DNA of 64,000 nt from an uncultured delta proteobacterium (GCA_903835685.1 CAILNX010000039.1:28436-92435), one strand, 5' to 3'. Shown: positions 56,026-63,896, counted from the stretch's first letter. The notes: generated by a model from the letters alone, not told the origin. A program made the numbers and translations.

Positions 56026-56808
56026 ATGGGCGTCTGGGAGCCGAACCTGCTCTTTGCCGCAATGGCCGCTGTCCTGGGACTGATCCTGGGCAGCTTCTAC
56101 ACCGCCTGCGTGCACCGCTACCTGGCGGGCCAGACCCTGCTCAACCCCCGGCGCTCGGCCTGCCCGGCCTGCCAGGCCCCCATCGCCTGGTACGACAACA
56201 TCCCGCTCCTGAGCTACGTCCTGCTGGGCGGCCGCTGCCGGGCCTGCCGCCAGCCCATCTCCGCCCGCTATCCGGCCATGGAGGCCCTCTCCAGCTTGTG
56301 GGCCCTAGGCCTGGCCCTGGTCTACGGCCCCGGGGCTGAGTTCCTGGTCTACCTGGCCTTTGGCGGGCTGTTCATCGTGGCCTCGTTCATCGACCTGGAC
56401 AGCTACATCCTGCCGGACATCCTGACCCTGCCCGGGACCGTGGCCGCCTCTGCCGCCGCAGTCTGGGTCCTGGGCCTGGGCTGGAAGGGTTCGCTTCTGG
56501 GCGCGGCCGTGGGCGGGGGGTCCTTTCTGGCCATCCAGCGGCTCTACCGGGCCTTCAGGGGCCAGGAGGGCCTGGGCACCGGGGACGTGAAGCTCATGCT
56601 GCTCATCGGGGCCTTGTGCGGACCCCTGGCCCTGCCCCTGGTGCTCACCGTGGGCGCGACCTCGGCCCTGGCCGCCAGCCTGGCCTACGTGCTCAAGCCC
56701 GGGTCAAAAGGCATGCAGACCGCCGTGCCCTTCGGCCCCTTCCTCTGCCTGGGGGCCATGGTCGAAATCCTCTTCGGCCGCCAGTTCTGGGCCTGGTATT
56801 TTCAGTAG
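56026..56808 (+). CDS. pilD: Prepilin peptidase (type IV leader peptidase, A24)
   Basis: The 260-residue polytopic protein has the GSFYTACVHRY N-terminal segment and two CxxC pairs in the cytoplasmic zinc loop (CPACQ and CRACRQP). The catalytic aspartates are in SFIDLDSYILPD and the GTGDVKLM motif. It cleaves and N-methylates type IV pilin or type II secretion pseudopilin precursors. No pilin genes are adjacent. It is convergent with the flavoprotein gene, with 7 bp between stops. Confidence 0.93.
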   Translation: MGVWEPNLLFAAMAAVLGLILGSFYTACVHRYLAGQTLLNPRRSACPACQAPIAWYDNIPLLSYVLLGGRCRACRQPISARYPAMEALSSLWALGLALVYGPGAEFLVYLAFGGLFIVASFIDLDSYILPDILTLPGTVAASAAAVWVLGLGWKGSLLGAAVGGGSFLAIQRLYRAFRGQEGLGTGDVKLMLLIGALCGPLALPLVLTVGATSALAASLAYVLKPGSKGMQTAVPFGPFLCLGAMVEILFGRQFWAWYFQ

Positions 56809-56815
56809 GCCAGGC

Positions 56816-57433
56816 TTAAAGCAAGGGCTTGACTCTCTCCCAACCCTTCCGTCCCATCCCGATCAGTTCGGCCTCGGCCCCGGCGTCAGCGGCCAGGTCC
56901 CCGGGCTCGTCCTTGCCCCGCAGGAGCAGGGGCTCGGCCAGGGTGATCCCGAAATTGGCCAGGAAGAACTTGAGCGTGACCAACGCGCCTTCGAACAGGC
57001 GTTCGCCCCGTGGCCGTCCGGCGAACAGGGCTACATGGGCCAGACGGGCGGGGGCCAGGAGGCCCGAGGCCAATTGGCCCGGGATGGCGTCCTGGCGCTT
57101 GGCCCAGAACCGCTGGCCCCGGTCGATCCAGGTCTTGAACCGGGAGGGCAGGTGGTAGAAATAGATGGGCGAGGAAAAGAAGACCACGGGCGCGTTCTCC
57201 AGGCGCGAGAACAGTTCCTCGGCCTGGTCCTTGGCCTGAAGCACGCAGCAGTGCTGGGGATGGGCCAGACAGGCCTGGCAGGCCAGGCAGGGCAGGATTT
57301 CGAAATCCCGCACGGGCACAATCTCGGCCCGGCCCCCGGCCTCCTCCACGCCCTGGGCCAGAAGCGCGGCCCCTCGGTCGGAATTGCCCCTGGCCCGGTG
57401 GCTGCACGCGAAAATGACCGCAGTGCCGTTCAT
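56816..57433 (-). CDS. Flavodoxin-fold FMN reductase with compact cysteine cluster
   Basis: The 205-residue protein starts with the FMN phosphate-loop region FACSHRARGNSDRGAALLA. A cysteine-rich loop follows, PCLACQACLAHPQHCC (spacing CX2CX2CX6C). PVVFFSSPIYFYHLPSRFKT is the flavin-contact strand of NADPH-dependent FMN reductases. The cysteine spacing resembles the compact 4Fe-4S motif of iron-sulfur flavoproteins (Isf), so it may hold FMN plus an iron-sulfur cluster. The physiological partner is unknown. Confidence 0.8.
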   Translation of the reverse strand: MNGTAVIFACSHRARGNSDRGAALLAQGVEEAGGRAEIVPVRDFEILPCLACQACLAHPQHCCVLQAKDQAEELFSRLENAPVVFFSSPIYFYHLPSRFKTWIDRGQRFWAKRQDAIPGQLASGLLAPARLAHVALFAGRPRGERLFEGALVTLKFFLANFGITLAEPLLLRGKDEPGDLAADAGAEAELIGMGRKGWERVKPLL

Positions 57434-57481
57434 CTCTCCTCCCTGCGCTGCCGAGGCTGACCAACAGTTGACCTGCTCGGG

Positions 57482-57512
57482 GAATAAAAATAAGTATTTC
57501 TTGCTGTTATTC
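57482..57512. repeat. AT-rich interspersed palindrome, degenerate copy
   Basis: GAATAA (57482) and TTATTC (57507-57512) are inverted around AATAAGTATTTCTTGC. The opposite strand carries GCAAGAAAT, resembling the shared core. It sits in the short spacer upstream of the flavoprotein gene. Confidence 0.45.
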
Positions 57513-57536
57513 GCATCTGCGCGCCCCTGTGACCGC

Positions 57537-57797
57537 TCATTTCCCGGCCGTGTCCTGCTCCGTGCCCTGACGGCGGGTGAACCGGGCCAGGAGCGCGCCG
57601 TCGTGCTCCGTCAGGGTCATGTCCCAGCCGCCCACGATGTACAGGTTGTCCTCCACCTGGGGCAGGGCTCCAGGGTCGAACAGGGCTTCCAGGCTGTCGG
57701 CCCGGGCGTAGCGCAGATGCCACCCGACATCCAGCCCCACGCCTCAGCAGCGGCCGCGCAGGTCCAGGGGAAGCGTTTCGCGCCCAGAATTTTCCAC
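57537..57797 (-). pseudogene. Short reading frame interrupted by an in-frame TGA (degenerate gene or candidate selenoprotein)
   Basis: From a GTG at 57797 the frame reads 17 codons ending in LPLDLRGRC, then TGA (57744-57746), then 68 protein-like codons (GVGLDVGWHLRYARADSLEA, then VEDNLYIVGGWDMTLTEHD) to the stop at 57537. The amino-acid composition is normal on both sides of the TGA, and a GTG three bases later could start the shorter 67-residue product. The RNA after the TGA can fold: GGCGT pairs with ACGCC, with an inner GATG/CATC stem and a G-rich loop starting about 17 nt after the UGA, in the distance range of bacterial SECIS elements. A nonsense mutation or chance is equally possible. 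I do not recognise the family. Confidence 0.4.
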
Positions 57798-57799
57798 GG

Positions 57800-58021
57800 C
57801 TAGTTCTTGTCCATGATCTTCTTCTTCATCTTGTCAAATTCCTTGTCCGTGATGATGCCCGCGTCGTAGGCCTTCTTCAGGTCCAGGAGTTCCTGGCCCT
57901 TGGTGGTGCTGGTGGTTTCCTGCACGTTCTTGCTTCCCCCGCTGACCCCGCATCCGGTGAACAGGAGCAGGGAGGCGGTCAGGGCCAGGGCGGCGATTTT
58001 CAGGATAGCGGGTGCTTTCAT
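57800..58021 (-). CDS. Small lipoprotein with SHOCT-type domain
   Basis: The 73-residue precursor has a lipoprotein signal (ALALTASLLLFTGC). After a short linker, the C-terminal segment GQELLDLKKAYDAGIITDKE and FDKMKKKIMDKN is a clean SHOCT helix-turn-helix, usually an oligomerisation motif. The mature protein is only about 50 residues, tethered to the membrane. The stop is 3 bp before the GTG of the interrupted frame, so the two may be cotranscribed. Confidence 0.85.
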   Translation of the reverse strand: MKAPAILKIAALALTASLLLFTGCGVSGGSKNVQETTSTTKGQELLDLKKAYDAGIITDKEFDKMKKKIMDKN

Positions 58022-58042
58022 GACGGGCTCCTTGCCCCCGGG

Positions 58043-58669
58043 CTAAAACCCGTGGGCGCTGAAGTAGGGGTTGTGCAGCTTTTCCTCGTGCACCGTGGTG
58101 GACAGCCCGTGGCCGGAATAGACCGTGGTGTCCTCGGGCAGGGTGAAGATCTTGGTGCGCACGGACTCGATCAGGGTCTCGTGGCTGCCGCCCGGGAAAT
58201 CAGAGCGGCCCACGCCCCGGTAGAAGAGCAGGTCGCCGCTGAACAGGGCCTTGGCCGTGGGGAAGTACAGGGACAGGCTGCCCAGGGTGTGGCCCGGGGT
58301 GTGCAGCACGGTGCAGGGCTGGCCCAAAAAGGTGGTCTCCCCGGGATTTAAGTCCTGGGCCGTAAAAGGGGCGACCAGCGGCAGGCCCATGAATCCGCCC
58401 CGGCCCAGTTCGGTCTTCATCAGGTAGGCGTCCAGGGGGCTGGCCAGGATGGGCGCGCCCGTGGCCCGGGACAGGGCCGCGTTGCCGTAGAGGTGGTCGC
58501 AATGCAGGTGGGTGTTGAGGATGACTTCCAGGGTCAGGCCGCCTGCCGCCAGATAGTCCAGGACCTCGGCCGGGTCCCCGCCCGGGTCCACGACCAGGGC
58601 CTTGGTCTGAAAGGACAGGACATGGCAGTTGGTCTCCAGGGGGCCAAGCGGAAAGGTCTCGATGCGCAT
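58043..58669 (-). CDS. Metallo-beta-lactamase fold hydrolase, glyoxalase II-like
   Basis: The start is ATG 58669 (MRIETFPLGPLETNCHVL). Codons upstream to 58750 look non-coding. The 208-residue protein has the HxHxDH metal motif NTHLHCDHLYGN and further ligands in LHTPGHTLGSLSLYF and SGDLLFYRGVGRSD. This matches the short YcbL-type glyoxalase II family, which hydrolyses S-lactoylglutathione or other thioesters. Confidence 0.88.
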   Translation of the reverse strand: MRIETFPLGPLETNCHVLSFQTKALVVDPGGDPAEVLDYLAAGGLTLEVILNTHLHCDHLYGNAALSRATGAPILASPLDAYLMKTELGRGGFMGLPLVAPFTAQDLNPGETTFLGQPCTVLHTPGHTLGSLSLYFPTAKALFSGDLLFYRGVGRSDFPGGSHETLIESVRTKIFTLPEDTTVYSGHGLSTTVHEEKLHNPYFSAHGF

Positions 58670-58858
58670 CAATAGTGCTCCAGGGGGAAAGAGGCTGGTG
58701 TTTGGGGTCGCATGCCCGCGGAACATAAACATTTGCCCGGCCAGGGGCAAGGCGGGCGACCGGGGCAGTCCGGCGGGGTGACGGCTTTTCCGGCCCGGGT
58801 CAGGGGGATGGCCCCCCTGGTACCGTGGCGGCTGAACTCCACAGGAGGAGTTTACGGC

Positions 58859-59254
58859 TCATTTTTTGAACAGGGCGTCAATCTTATTCTTTAATTCTTC
58901 GATGATGACCGGTTTGACCACATAATCAGTGGCCTCTCCCTGAAAAAATGCCCGGGTCACTTCCATGGGCGAGTGCAAGGCGGTGACCATGATGACCTTC
59001 GCTTCCTTTCCAGGTTTGACCTTCCATTGCTCTTCTATTTTCCTGAGTATTCTCAGGGCCTCTTGCCCGTCTATGTTGGGCATCATGATATCGAGCAAGA
59101 CCAGGTCGAAGGGCTCTTGATCGTACAATGCCTTCACGAACGAGCCGATGGCCTTCTTGCCGTCGTCCTCATTGATGCATTGGCCATACGCTGACAGGGA
59201 CTTGCACAAAAAAGAACGATTCACCTGGTCGTCGTCAACGATAAGGATTTTCAT
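58859..59254 (-). CDS. Stand-alone response regulator receiver (CheY-like)
   Basis: The 131-residue single-domain protein has DDDQVNR at the acidic pocket, the phospho-acceptor Asp in DLVLLDIMMPNIDGQE and the conserved Lys in VVKPVIIEE. It lacks an output domain, so it must act through a binding partner. Base composition is lower in G+C than the neighbours. The next gene upstream on the strand is the small membrane protein. Confidence 0.9.
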   Translation of the reverse strand: MKILIVDDDQVNRSFLCKSLSAYGQCINEDDGKKAIGSFVKALYDQEPFDLVLLDIMMPNIDGQEALRILRKIEEQWKVKPGKEAKVIMVTALHSPMEVTRAFFQGEATDYVVKPVIIEELKNKIDALFKK

Positions 59255-59357
59255 ACCTCCACCCCTTCAGCCGACAATGCGGTTACATATTCCGTCATGC
59301 GCAGAGGCCATTTGTGAGTAAAGGTATCTCCCCCAGAAAGCCGCCTGCGTGTCAAGC

Positions 59358-59993
59358 CTATCCGGTTATTTGGAATGCATTGGGGGGGCAGGTTCCCTCT
59401 TTCGTCTGCACCAGGATCACGACGATCACATGCAAGAGAAGGGTCAGAGGCACGCCAAAGGCTGGTATAAGACCCAGGGGGAAGCTGAGCAAGGGTTGAA
59501 TGCCGATTTTGCTTGCGAACAACCCAAGAGGGCTCTGGGAGGTCAAAATCCCTAAAGTGACGGCAGTGACCAAATCCAACACACCGAGAATGTTCCAGGT
59601 AACAACCCAGAATTTTGGAAACGGATTCCTTGAGAGGAGGATCAAGGCCACCAAAGGCGCTGTCAGGCCAATGGTCACATCGCCCAATCCGGCTGGAAAA
59701 GCAAAAAGGCCCGGCAGCAGACCCATAAAGAAATAGACGACGAACACGCCGCCGATCACGCGCACGGTTTGGGCCAGAATGAGCCAGCGCAGGGGGAGAG
59801 ACAAAATATACCTTCGGAAGGGAACAGCCGTGGCATAGGCAAAACAAAATATGACCAGGGGGAGAAGAACAGAGGCAACGACGAGTAAGGCGGGCTGAAG
59901 GCCATCGCCGGAGAAAACTCCCAGCAATACGGTGCTCAGCGAGAACAAGAACCAAAGAACAACGATTCCGGCCAGGGCAGGCGCAGGCTTCAT
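59358..59993 (-). CDS. Polytopic membrane protein of unknown function
   Basis: The start is ATG 59993 (MKPAPALAGIVVLWFLFSL). Upstream codons are GC-rich noise and were rejected. The 211-residue protein is almost entirely hydrophobic, with about six or seven helices, such as PALLVVASVLLPLVIFCFA, YFFMGLLPGLFAFP and LVALILLSRNPFPKFW. It has few charged residues and no motif I recognise. It probably resides in the inner membrane. It is moderate in G+C and divergent in composition from the flanking genes. Confidence 0.75.
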   Translation of the reverse strand: MKPAPALAGIVVLWFLFSLSTVLLGVFSGDGLQPALLVVASVLLPLVIFCFAYATAVPFRRYILSLPLRWLILAQTVRVIGGVFVVYFFMGLLPGLFAFPAGLGDVTIGLTAPLVALILLSRNPFPKFWVVTWNILGVLDLVTAVTLGILTSQSPLGLFASKIGIQPLLSFPLGLIPAFGVPLTLLLHVIVVILVQTKEGTCPPNAFQITG

Positions 59994-60046
59994 GGGGGTA
60001 TTCCCCTGGGGGCGCTCATTGCCGGAGAACCCCGTTTTCCCTAGCA

Positions 60047-60256
60047 CTATTCCTTGACCGGAATGACGTTGACCGCCTTGATGACCAGGATCACCTCGTC
60101 CCCAGGGGCCAGGGCCAGGTCCTCCACGGATTCCGTGGTCAGGACCGAGGCCATGGTGCAGGGCTTGTCCACCTGGAAATTGACCTGGGCCATGACCTCG
60201 CCCTTTTTCACCGACACCACCTTGGCCGTGATCGTGTTTCTGGCGCCATACTTCAT
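60047..60256 (-). CDS. Molbindin (Mop, TOBE domain)
   Basis: The start is ATG 60256, with AGAGGAGG upstream. The 69-residue protein is a single TOBE domain (MKYGARNTITAKVVSVKKGE, then VNFQVDKPC and LALAPGDEVILVIKAVNV) as in clostridial and Desulfovibrio molbindins. Molbindins bind molybdate or tungstate and buffer it. This fits the Mo cofactor genes at the left end of the window. Confidence 0.9.
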   Translation of the reverse strand: MKYGARNTITAKVVSVKKGEVMAQVNFQVDKPCTMASVLTTESVEDLALAPGDEVILVIKAVNVIPVKE

Positions 60257-60348
60257 GAAGACCTCCTCTGGTTTGAAGCAGATACAATCCGCTGTCTCCA
60301 CCCGGAAGATACGGGAGCGCGGGCCACTTCGCAACCCGCAGGCCCGCA

Positions 60349-60481
60349 AAATATTACCGGGAGCAGAAAGTTCTTAACTTTCGTGGTCCCGGTTATAAGG
60401 ACGCCCCGCCCCCGGCGGGGCACAGCGGCGTCCGTCGCGCAGGAGTAAAATGCTCATTACATTTTGCTCCTGGTAATATTT
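60349..60481. repeat. 133-bp element with nested inverted repeats
   Basis: The outer arms are AAATATTACCGGGAGC (60349-60364) and GCTCCTGGTAATATTT (60466-60481), 15 of 16 bases complementary. Inside are GAAAGTT/AACTTTC (60366-60383), GGACGCC/GGCGTCC (60399-60405/60427-60433), CCCCGCC/GGCGGGG (60404-60410/60414-60420) and CAGGAGTAAAATG/CATTTTGCTCCTG (60440-60452/60460-60472). It lies in the 379-bp spacer 60257-60635, which has no gene. Terminal inverted repeats suggest a MITE or REP-like element, or a structured RNA. Confidence 0.65.
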
Positions 60482-60543
60482 CGATCTCAGGCCGGGGTCG
60501 CGGCAGCGGATTGAAGAGGCTGGTCTGCAGGCCTTCCGCCAAC

Positions 60544-60609
60544 GAAAAAGGGCCATCCCTGGCGGGATGACCCTTGGTCCTGTGTGGTGGAGTTGGACAA
60601 AATCGAATC
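60544..60609 (-). other. tRNA/tmRNA 3'-end remnant plus terminator, copy 1 (diverged)
   Basis: On the minus strand GATTCGATTTTGTCCAACTC ends in CACCAC (60585-60609), a mutated T-arm and acceptor end with CCA. It is followed by an intrinsic terminator in which AAGGGTCATCC pairs with GGATGGCCCTT before a T-run (60544-60576). Copies 2 and 3 have the same layout. Confidence 0.65.
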
Positions 60610-60635
60610 TATTCACCATGAAAAATAAGAGAAAG

Positions 60636-61286
60636 TCATACGGCCAGGGTTGTGATCTGGTACTGGAGGCTGGCATGTGCACCATAATGGCCACCCGGGG
60701 CGCCATTACTATGGCCACCTCCGCCACCTCCGCCGCCACCTCCGCCACCACCTCCGCCGCCACCTCCGCCGCCGCCGGGGCCTCCACTGCCAGGTCCTCC
60801 GCTGCCAGGTCCGCCGCTTCCGGGGCCATCGCCTCCTGGACCTCCGCTTCCGGGACCTCCGCTTCCGGGACCTCCGCTTCCGGGGCCACCGCTTCCGGGG
60901 CCACCGCTGCCAGGACCACCACTGCCTGGGCCGCCGCTTCCTGGGCCGCCACTGCCGGGACCGCCACCGCCAGGGCCACCGCCGCCGGGTCCGCCACCTC
61001 CGGGTCCGCCACCTCCGGGTCCGCCACCGCCAGCGCCGCCACCGGCGCCACCGCCGCTCCCACTGCCTCCACCGCCTCCACCTCCGCCTCCACCTCCGCC
61101 TCCACCTCCACCTCCGCCTCCACCGCCTCCGCCTTTCATGAAGAATGTCTTCCCTTCACCCCAGTCGCCTTCCTTCATGAACATGCCTGCGCGCATGCGC
61201 GGGTGAAGAGCCTGCTCGAAGTCGGACAGGGCGAAGCTCACACCCAGAATCAGAGCAACAGTGAACAAAAACCCTGGTCTGTTCAT
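60636..61286 (-). CDS. Secreted glycine-rich repeat protein
   Basis: The start is ATG 61286, with AAGGAGACACC upstream. The 216-residue precursor has a signal peptide (MNRPGFLFTVALILGVSFA), a short normal segment (DFEQALHPRMRAGMFMKEGD) and FFMKG. About 130 residues of glycine follow, first a long poly-Gly run, then (GSGGPG)-type repeats and poly-Gly again. It ends with GGHSNGAPGGHYGAH. The DNA is a matching low-complexity repeat (60715-61138). It is exported and could be a structural, adhesive or matrix protein. It lies between remnant copies 1 and 2. Repeat number is likely to vary. Confidence 0.75.
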   Translation of the reverse strand: MNRPGFLFTVALILGVSFALSDFEQALHPRMRAGMFMKEGDWGEGKTFFMKGGGGGGGGGGGGGGGGGGGGGGGSGSGGGAGGGAGGGGPGGGGPGGGGPGGGGPGGGGPGSGGPGSGGPGSGGPGSGGPGSGGPGSGGPGSGGPGSGGPGGDGPGSGGPGSGGPGSGGPGGGGGGGGGGGGGGGGGGGGGHSNGAPGGHYGAHASLQYQITTLAV

Positions 61287-61460
61287 GGTGTCTCCTTGGT
61301 TTGAGCTGTTCGTGGACACTTTGAGCCTGTCATCTTGGCAAGAAGCGGCAAAATGTCAATTGCCAGAGAGAATCATCTCGCCTTTTCCTGTCAGTGCTTG
61401 CCCTGGCTCTTCCCAAGGACCCCAACAAAAAAGCCAACGCAACCCCGGCCAGGGGCCAAA

Positions 61461-61549
61461 GAAAAAGGGCCATCCATTTCTGGATGACCCTTGGTCGTTC
61501 GCGTGGTGGAGCTGGACAGAATCGAACTGACGGTTTCTTGAATGGCAGG
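61461..61549 (-). other. tRNA/tmRNA 3'-end remnant plus terminator, copy 2
   Basis: The minus strand reads CCGTCAGTTCGATTCTGTCC, then AGCTCCACCA (61504-61533), matching the T-arm, acceptor stem and CCA end of an RNA gene. A terminator of the same design as copy 1 follows (61461-61493). It is identical to copy 3 over 32 bp, and the similarity continues into the preceding 15-20 bp. CAGCTCCACCA is the usual end of tmRNA, so ssrA is a likely source. Confidence 0.7.
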
Positions 61550-62126
61550 CCAGAAGGTGGCATTTATTTATTAGAATTCATTGAACAATTTTAGTTTTAT
61601 GAAAGGCAGATTTGGCTCTTGCCACAGAAGGTGCCAACATTCATTTGGCTACCAGCCACACGGCAAACCCTAGGCAGCCACAACGGCAGCCACACATACT
61701 TTGGGGTAGAATTACTCGAGCGGCGGGGTATCCGCTGGTGGTTAAAAAGAGGAGACAAGGCTGCGCCAGGCCACGCCGCCAAAAGAGGCAGCCGTTGGCA
61801 GGGAGAAACGAGGATCGGCGTCTGTCGGTTTGATAAAAAAACTTGAAAGGGTGAGCAGGGCTGCTGCAAAAAGTGAAAGGAAGATTTTCAGATATCATCC
61901 GCAGTCAATGAGTGAAAGCTGTAAGGCAGCGATGTGTTGGAAAAAGACTTTTTTACTGTCGGGAGAAATTTTGGGGTCTCCGTAACTCGACGGTATGAAT
62001 AAGTTTTGCTACATTGATCACTTCAGTGAGTTAGAATTCAGCAATATTGAGTCCTGAACTGACGTTCGAACTTCCCTCGGCGACAGCTAAGCTCAACATT
62101 CTCCAAGTCGATATGAACGCAACATC
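61550..62126. other. Spacer with no supported gene
   Basis: This 577-bp stretch switches from GC-rich to AT-rich. A 75-codon plus-strand frame at 61619-61846 (containing YFGVELLERRGIRWW) looks partly protein-like but has no ribosome binding site or recognisable motif, so I did not call it. The rest shows stop codons in all frames. Confidence 0.5.
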
Positions 62127-63080
62127 TTAACAGGCTAAAAATATTCCGGGTTTACCGTGGTCTTTGATCCAGTCCGTCATAGAAGGGAAGGTTTCGTCAC
62201 CGCCTGGGATTTCCAGGTGTTCATGCGTTGCATAGAGATGTTTCAAAATGAAAGAAAAGGATTTTTGCATTTGCTGTTTATCGGAGTAAATATTAAACGA
62301 GCAGGCAAAATCAAAGAACAAATTATTGTCAAGCAGGAGGCTAGCAATGAGCGGATGTGTCAGTACTATGGAATTTGGGAATCTTTTGTATATTTGACTT
62401 GCAAAGTTCAGAGTAGAATATGGATTCCAGTGGCCAAGATTTTTATGCAGATTCTGTGCAATTTGATCTTGAGCGGTTGTAAATCGGCTCGAATCATAAC
62501 AATAGATATTGTGGATTCCAAATTTTTTCAACAGCGACTTGTACTTTCTCAATAAGTGCTCAAGGTTGATTCTGCCTTTTATATCGCTATCTATATAACA
62601 ATGGATAATCAGCAATATTTTGGCTGAGTTCTCTCTCGCTAATGGCCAGGTCTGACTTGGCAGAAGAAGTTTGTAGCGCCCCCAAGTGCCGAGGGTAATT
62701 AAATCCCGAAGTCCAAGGAGGTCATAAAATTCATCCTTAAATTTCAAGTTTGATGTAATGAAATCAAACTGTTCATCAGCAATTCTGTGGCTCAATTCTG
62801 GTATCAATTTGAACCAGGACGATGTTTGAATTTGTCGAGATATTTCATATATAAGGTGCCGGATCATCCGGCTGTTAGACTTGATAAGGTCTTTTTTTTC
62901 AAGATCACTTGACACCACCCGTGAATAATTGAGCCTCGACTTCGAAATTCTGATTTGCAAATCGCATCCTGAATCAAGCACATTATGAAGATAGTTAATC
63001 GCATTCATCTGATTTGACAATGTTTGAGTCAAATCCTGGAGGCCTGATGCAGATTGTTCTGTTGGCAAATATAAACTCAT
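62127..63080 (-). CDS. Orphan protein, AT-rich, function unknown
   Basis: The 317-residue protein begins MSLYLPTEQSASGLQDLTQT and ends GKPGIFLAC. It has no signal peptide or transmembrane helix. The first 130 residues look helical and charged. A central beta-alpha section contains SAKILLIIHCYIDSD and KKFGIHNIYCYDSSRFTTA. I recognise no family. The gene is strikingly AT-rich relative to the rest of the window and uses codons rare in its neighbours. It sits between remnant copies 2 and 3, so it looks acquired. Confidence 0.65.
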   Translation of the reverse strand: MSLYLPTEQSASGLQDLTQTLSNQMNAINYLHNVLDSGCDLQIRISKSRLNYSRVVSSDLEKKDLIKSNSRMIRHLIYEISRQIQTSSWFKLIPELSHRIADEQFDFITSNLKFKDEFYDLLGLRDLITLGTWGRYKLLLPSQTWPLARENSAKILLIIHCYIDSDIKGRINLEHLLRKYKSLLKKFGIHNIYCYDSSRFTTAQDQIAQNLHKNLGHWNPYSTLNFASQIYKRFPNSIVLTHPLIASLLLDNNLFFDFACSFNIYSDKQQMQKSFSFILKHLYATHEHLEIPGGDETFPSMTDWIKDHGKPGIFLAC

Positions 63081-63445
63081 ATTGGAGGCTCCAAGAATTT
63101 ATTCCTTCAAGCTTTTTCACATCCGATGCTCCCCTTGACGGCAGCGGCAGCAGCGGCATCATCGGCTGGTTGAAATTCTCAGTGATTTAGAGATGGGAGT
63201 AAAATTTTGGGCCGCAACATATGGTCATAATCTTGTCCATAGGGAGCCGTGGCAGGCCGAGTGTTCACCCTGCGGGAAAACCTTTTTTGGGTATCTAACT
63301 CGTCTAACACGCAGAATTTTCATGACAAACAAACACGCCAGCTTTTGACATAATTCTTGCAAATTTTGGTCCATTTTGCCAGCCCGGTTCACTATGCAAA
63401 TATCCGACATTATATCGATTAGTTTTTTAGGCTAGTGGAAATATT
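63081..63445. other. AT-rich spacer with no supported gene
   Basis: This stretch upstream of the orphan gene has stop codons in all frames. A 61-codon minus-strand frame at 63225-63410 is short, has no clear start site and was not called. A promoter for the orphan gene presumably lies near 63090-63150, but no convincing -35/-10 pair is visible. Confidence 0.45.
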
Positions 63446-63688
63446 TTGATATCTGCTGGCAAAGTGCGAAATAATATATTGATGTCTGGTATATTTTGGA
63501 TCAGTATGTATTATCAAGAAGCAGGAAGAAGACTGAGAGGCGACGAATGCCTGACCACGGCTGAAATTTTTGCCGAGACAATGTGTCGTCGGGGCCAAGT
63601 GCGTCGGCTCGGGCTCGGGTATTTGATCACGGGAAAACGCCGAATTGGGATAGTCTCCCTGGAGCGCGCTATCCAGGATTGTTCGTGA
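63446..63688 (+). CDS. Short possible gene or gene fragment (80 aa)
   Basis: The frame reads MISAGKVRNNILMSGIFWIS, then YYQEAGRRLRGDECLTTAEI and RRLGLGYLITGKRRIGIVSL. The second half looks protein-like and could be the remains of a longer DNA-associated protein, but no family is recognisable and there is no convincing ribosome binding site. It lies in the AT-rich region between remnant copies 2 and 3. Confidence 0.3.
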   Translation: MISAGKVRNNILMSGIFWISMYYQEAGRRLRGDECLTTAEIFAETMCRRGQVRRLGLGYLITGKRRIGIVSLERAIQDCS

Positions 63689-63784
63689 TATAGCTCAATA
63701 TGTGATGGGGCAGACCAACTTTAAATCGTATTATATCAGTATATTATGAATATTCACTCGTCATCCATTTCTCCCTCACCAAAA

Positions 63785-63820
63785 ACAAAGGGCTCTTGGA
63801 TTTTCACCAAGAGCCCCCTT
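63785..63820 (-). terminator. Intrinsic terminator reading leftward
   Basis: On the minus strand GGGCTCTTGG pairs with CCAAGAGCCC (10 bp, 7-nt loop) and is followed by TTTGTTTTT. It lies downstream, in the RNA direction, of remnant copy 3 and would stop transcripts entering from beyond the window's right edge. Confidence 0.7.
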
Positions 63821-63896
63821 GCTGCGGGTCTTCTCAACCGATTCCAGATATCAGCCAAGGCCAACACCTGCCAACACAATCCGGTGTGGCGGGCAA

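Noticed and set aside
59251..59955. 234-codon minus-strand frame overlapping the membrane protein gene
   Set aside because: It is an out-of-frame shadow of the hydrophobic gene at 59358-59993.
60715..61138. Possible CRISPR array or tandem-repeat locus
   Set aside because: The repeats are continuous codon-level glycine repeats with no unique spacers, so this is protein-coding low complexity.
60567..61304. Plus-strand Ser/Thr/Ala repeat frame
   Set aside because: It is the complement of the glycine-repeat gene. The minus strand has the ribosome binding site and signal peptide.
61330..61563. 77-codon minus-strand frame
   Set aside because: Its conserved-looking start (PSVRFCPAPP) is just the translation of the RNA-gene 3'-end remnant.
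63225..63410. 61-codon minus-strand frame in the AT-rich spacer
   Set aside because: It is short, with no ribosome binding site and no motif.
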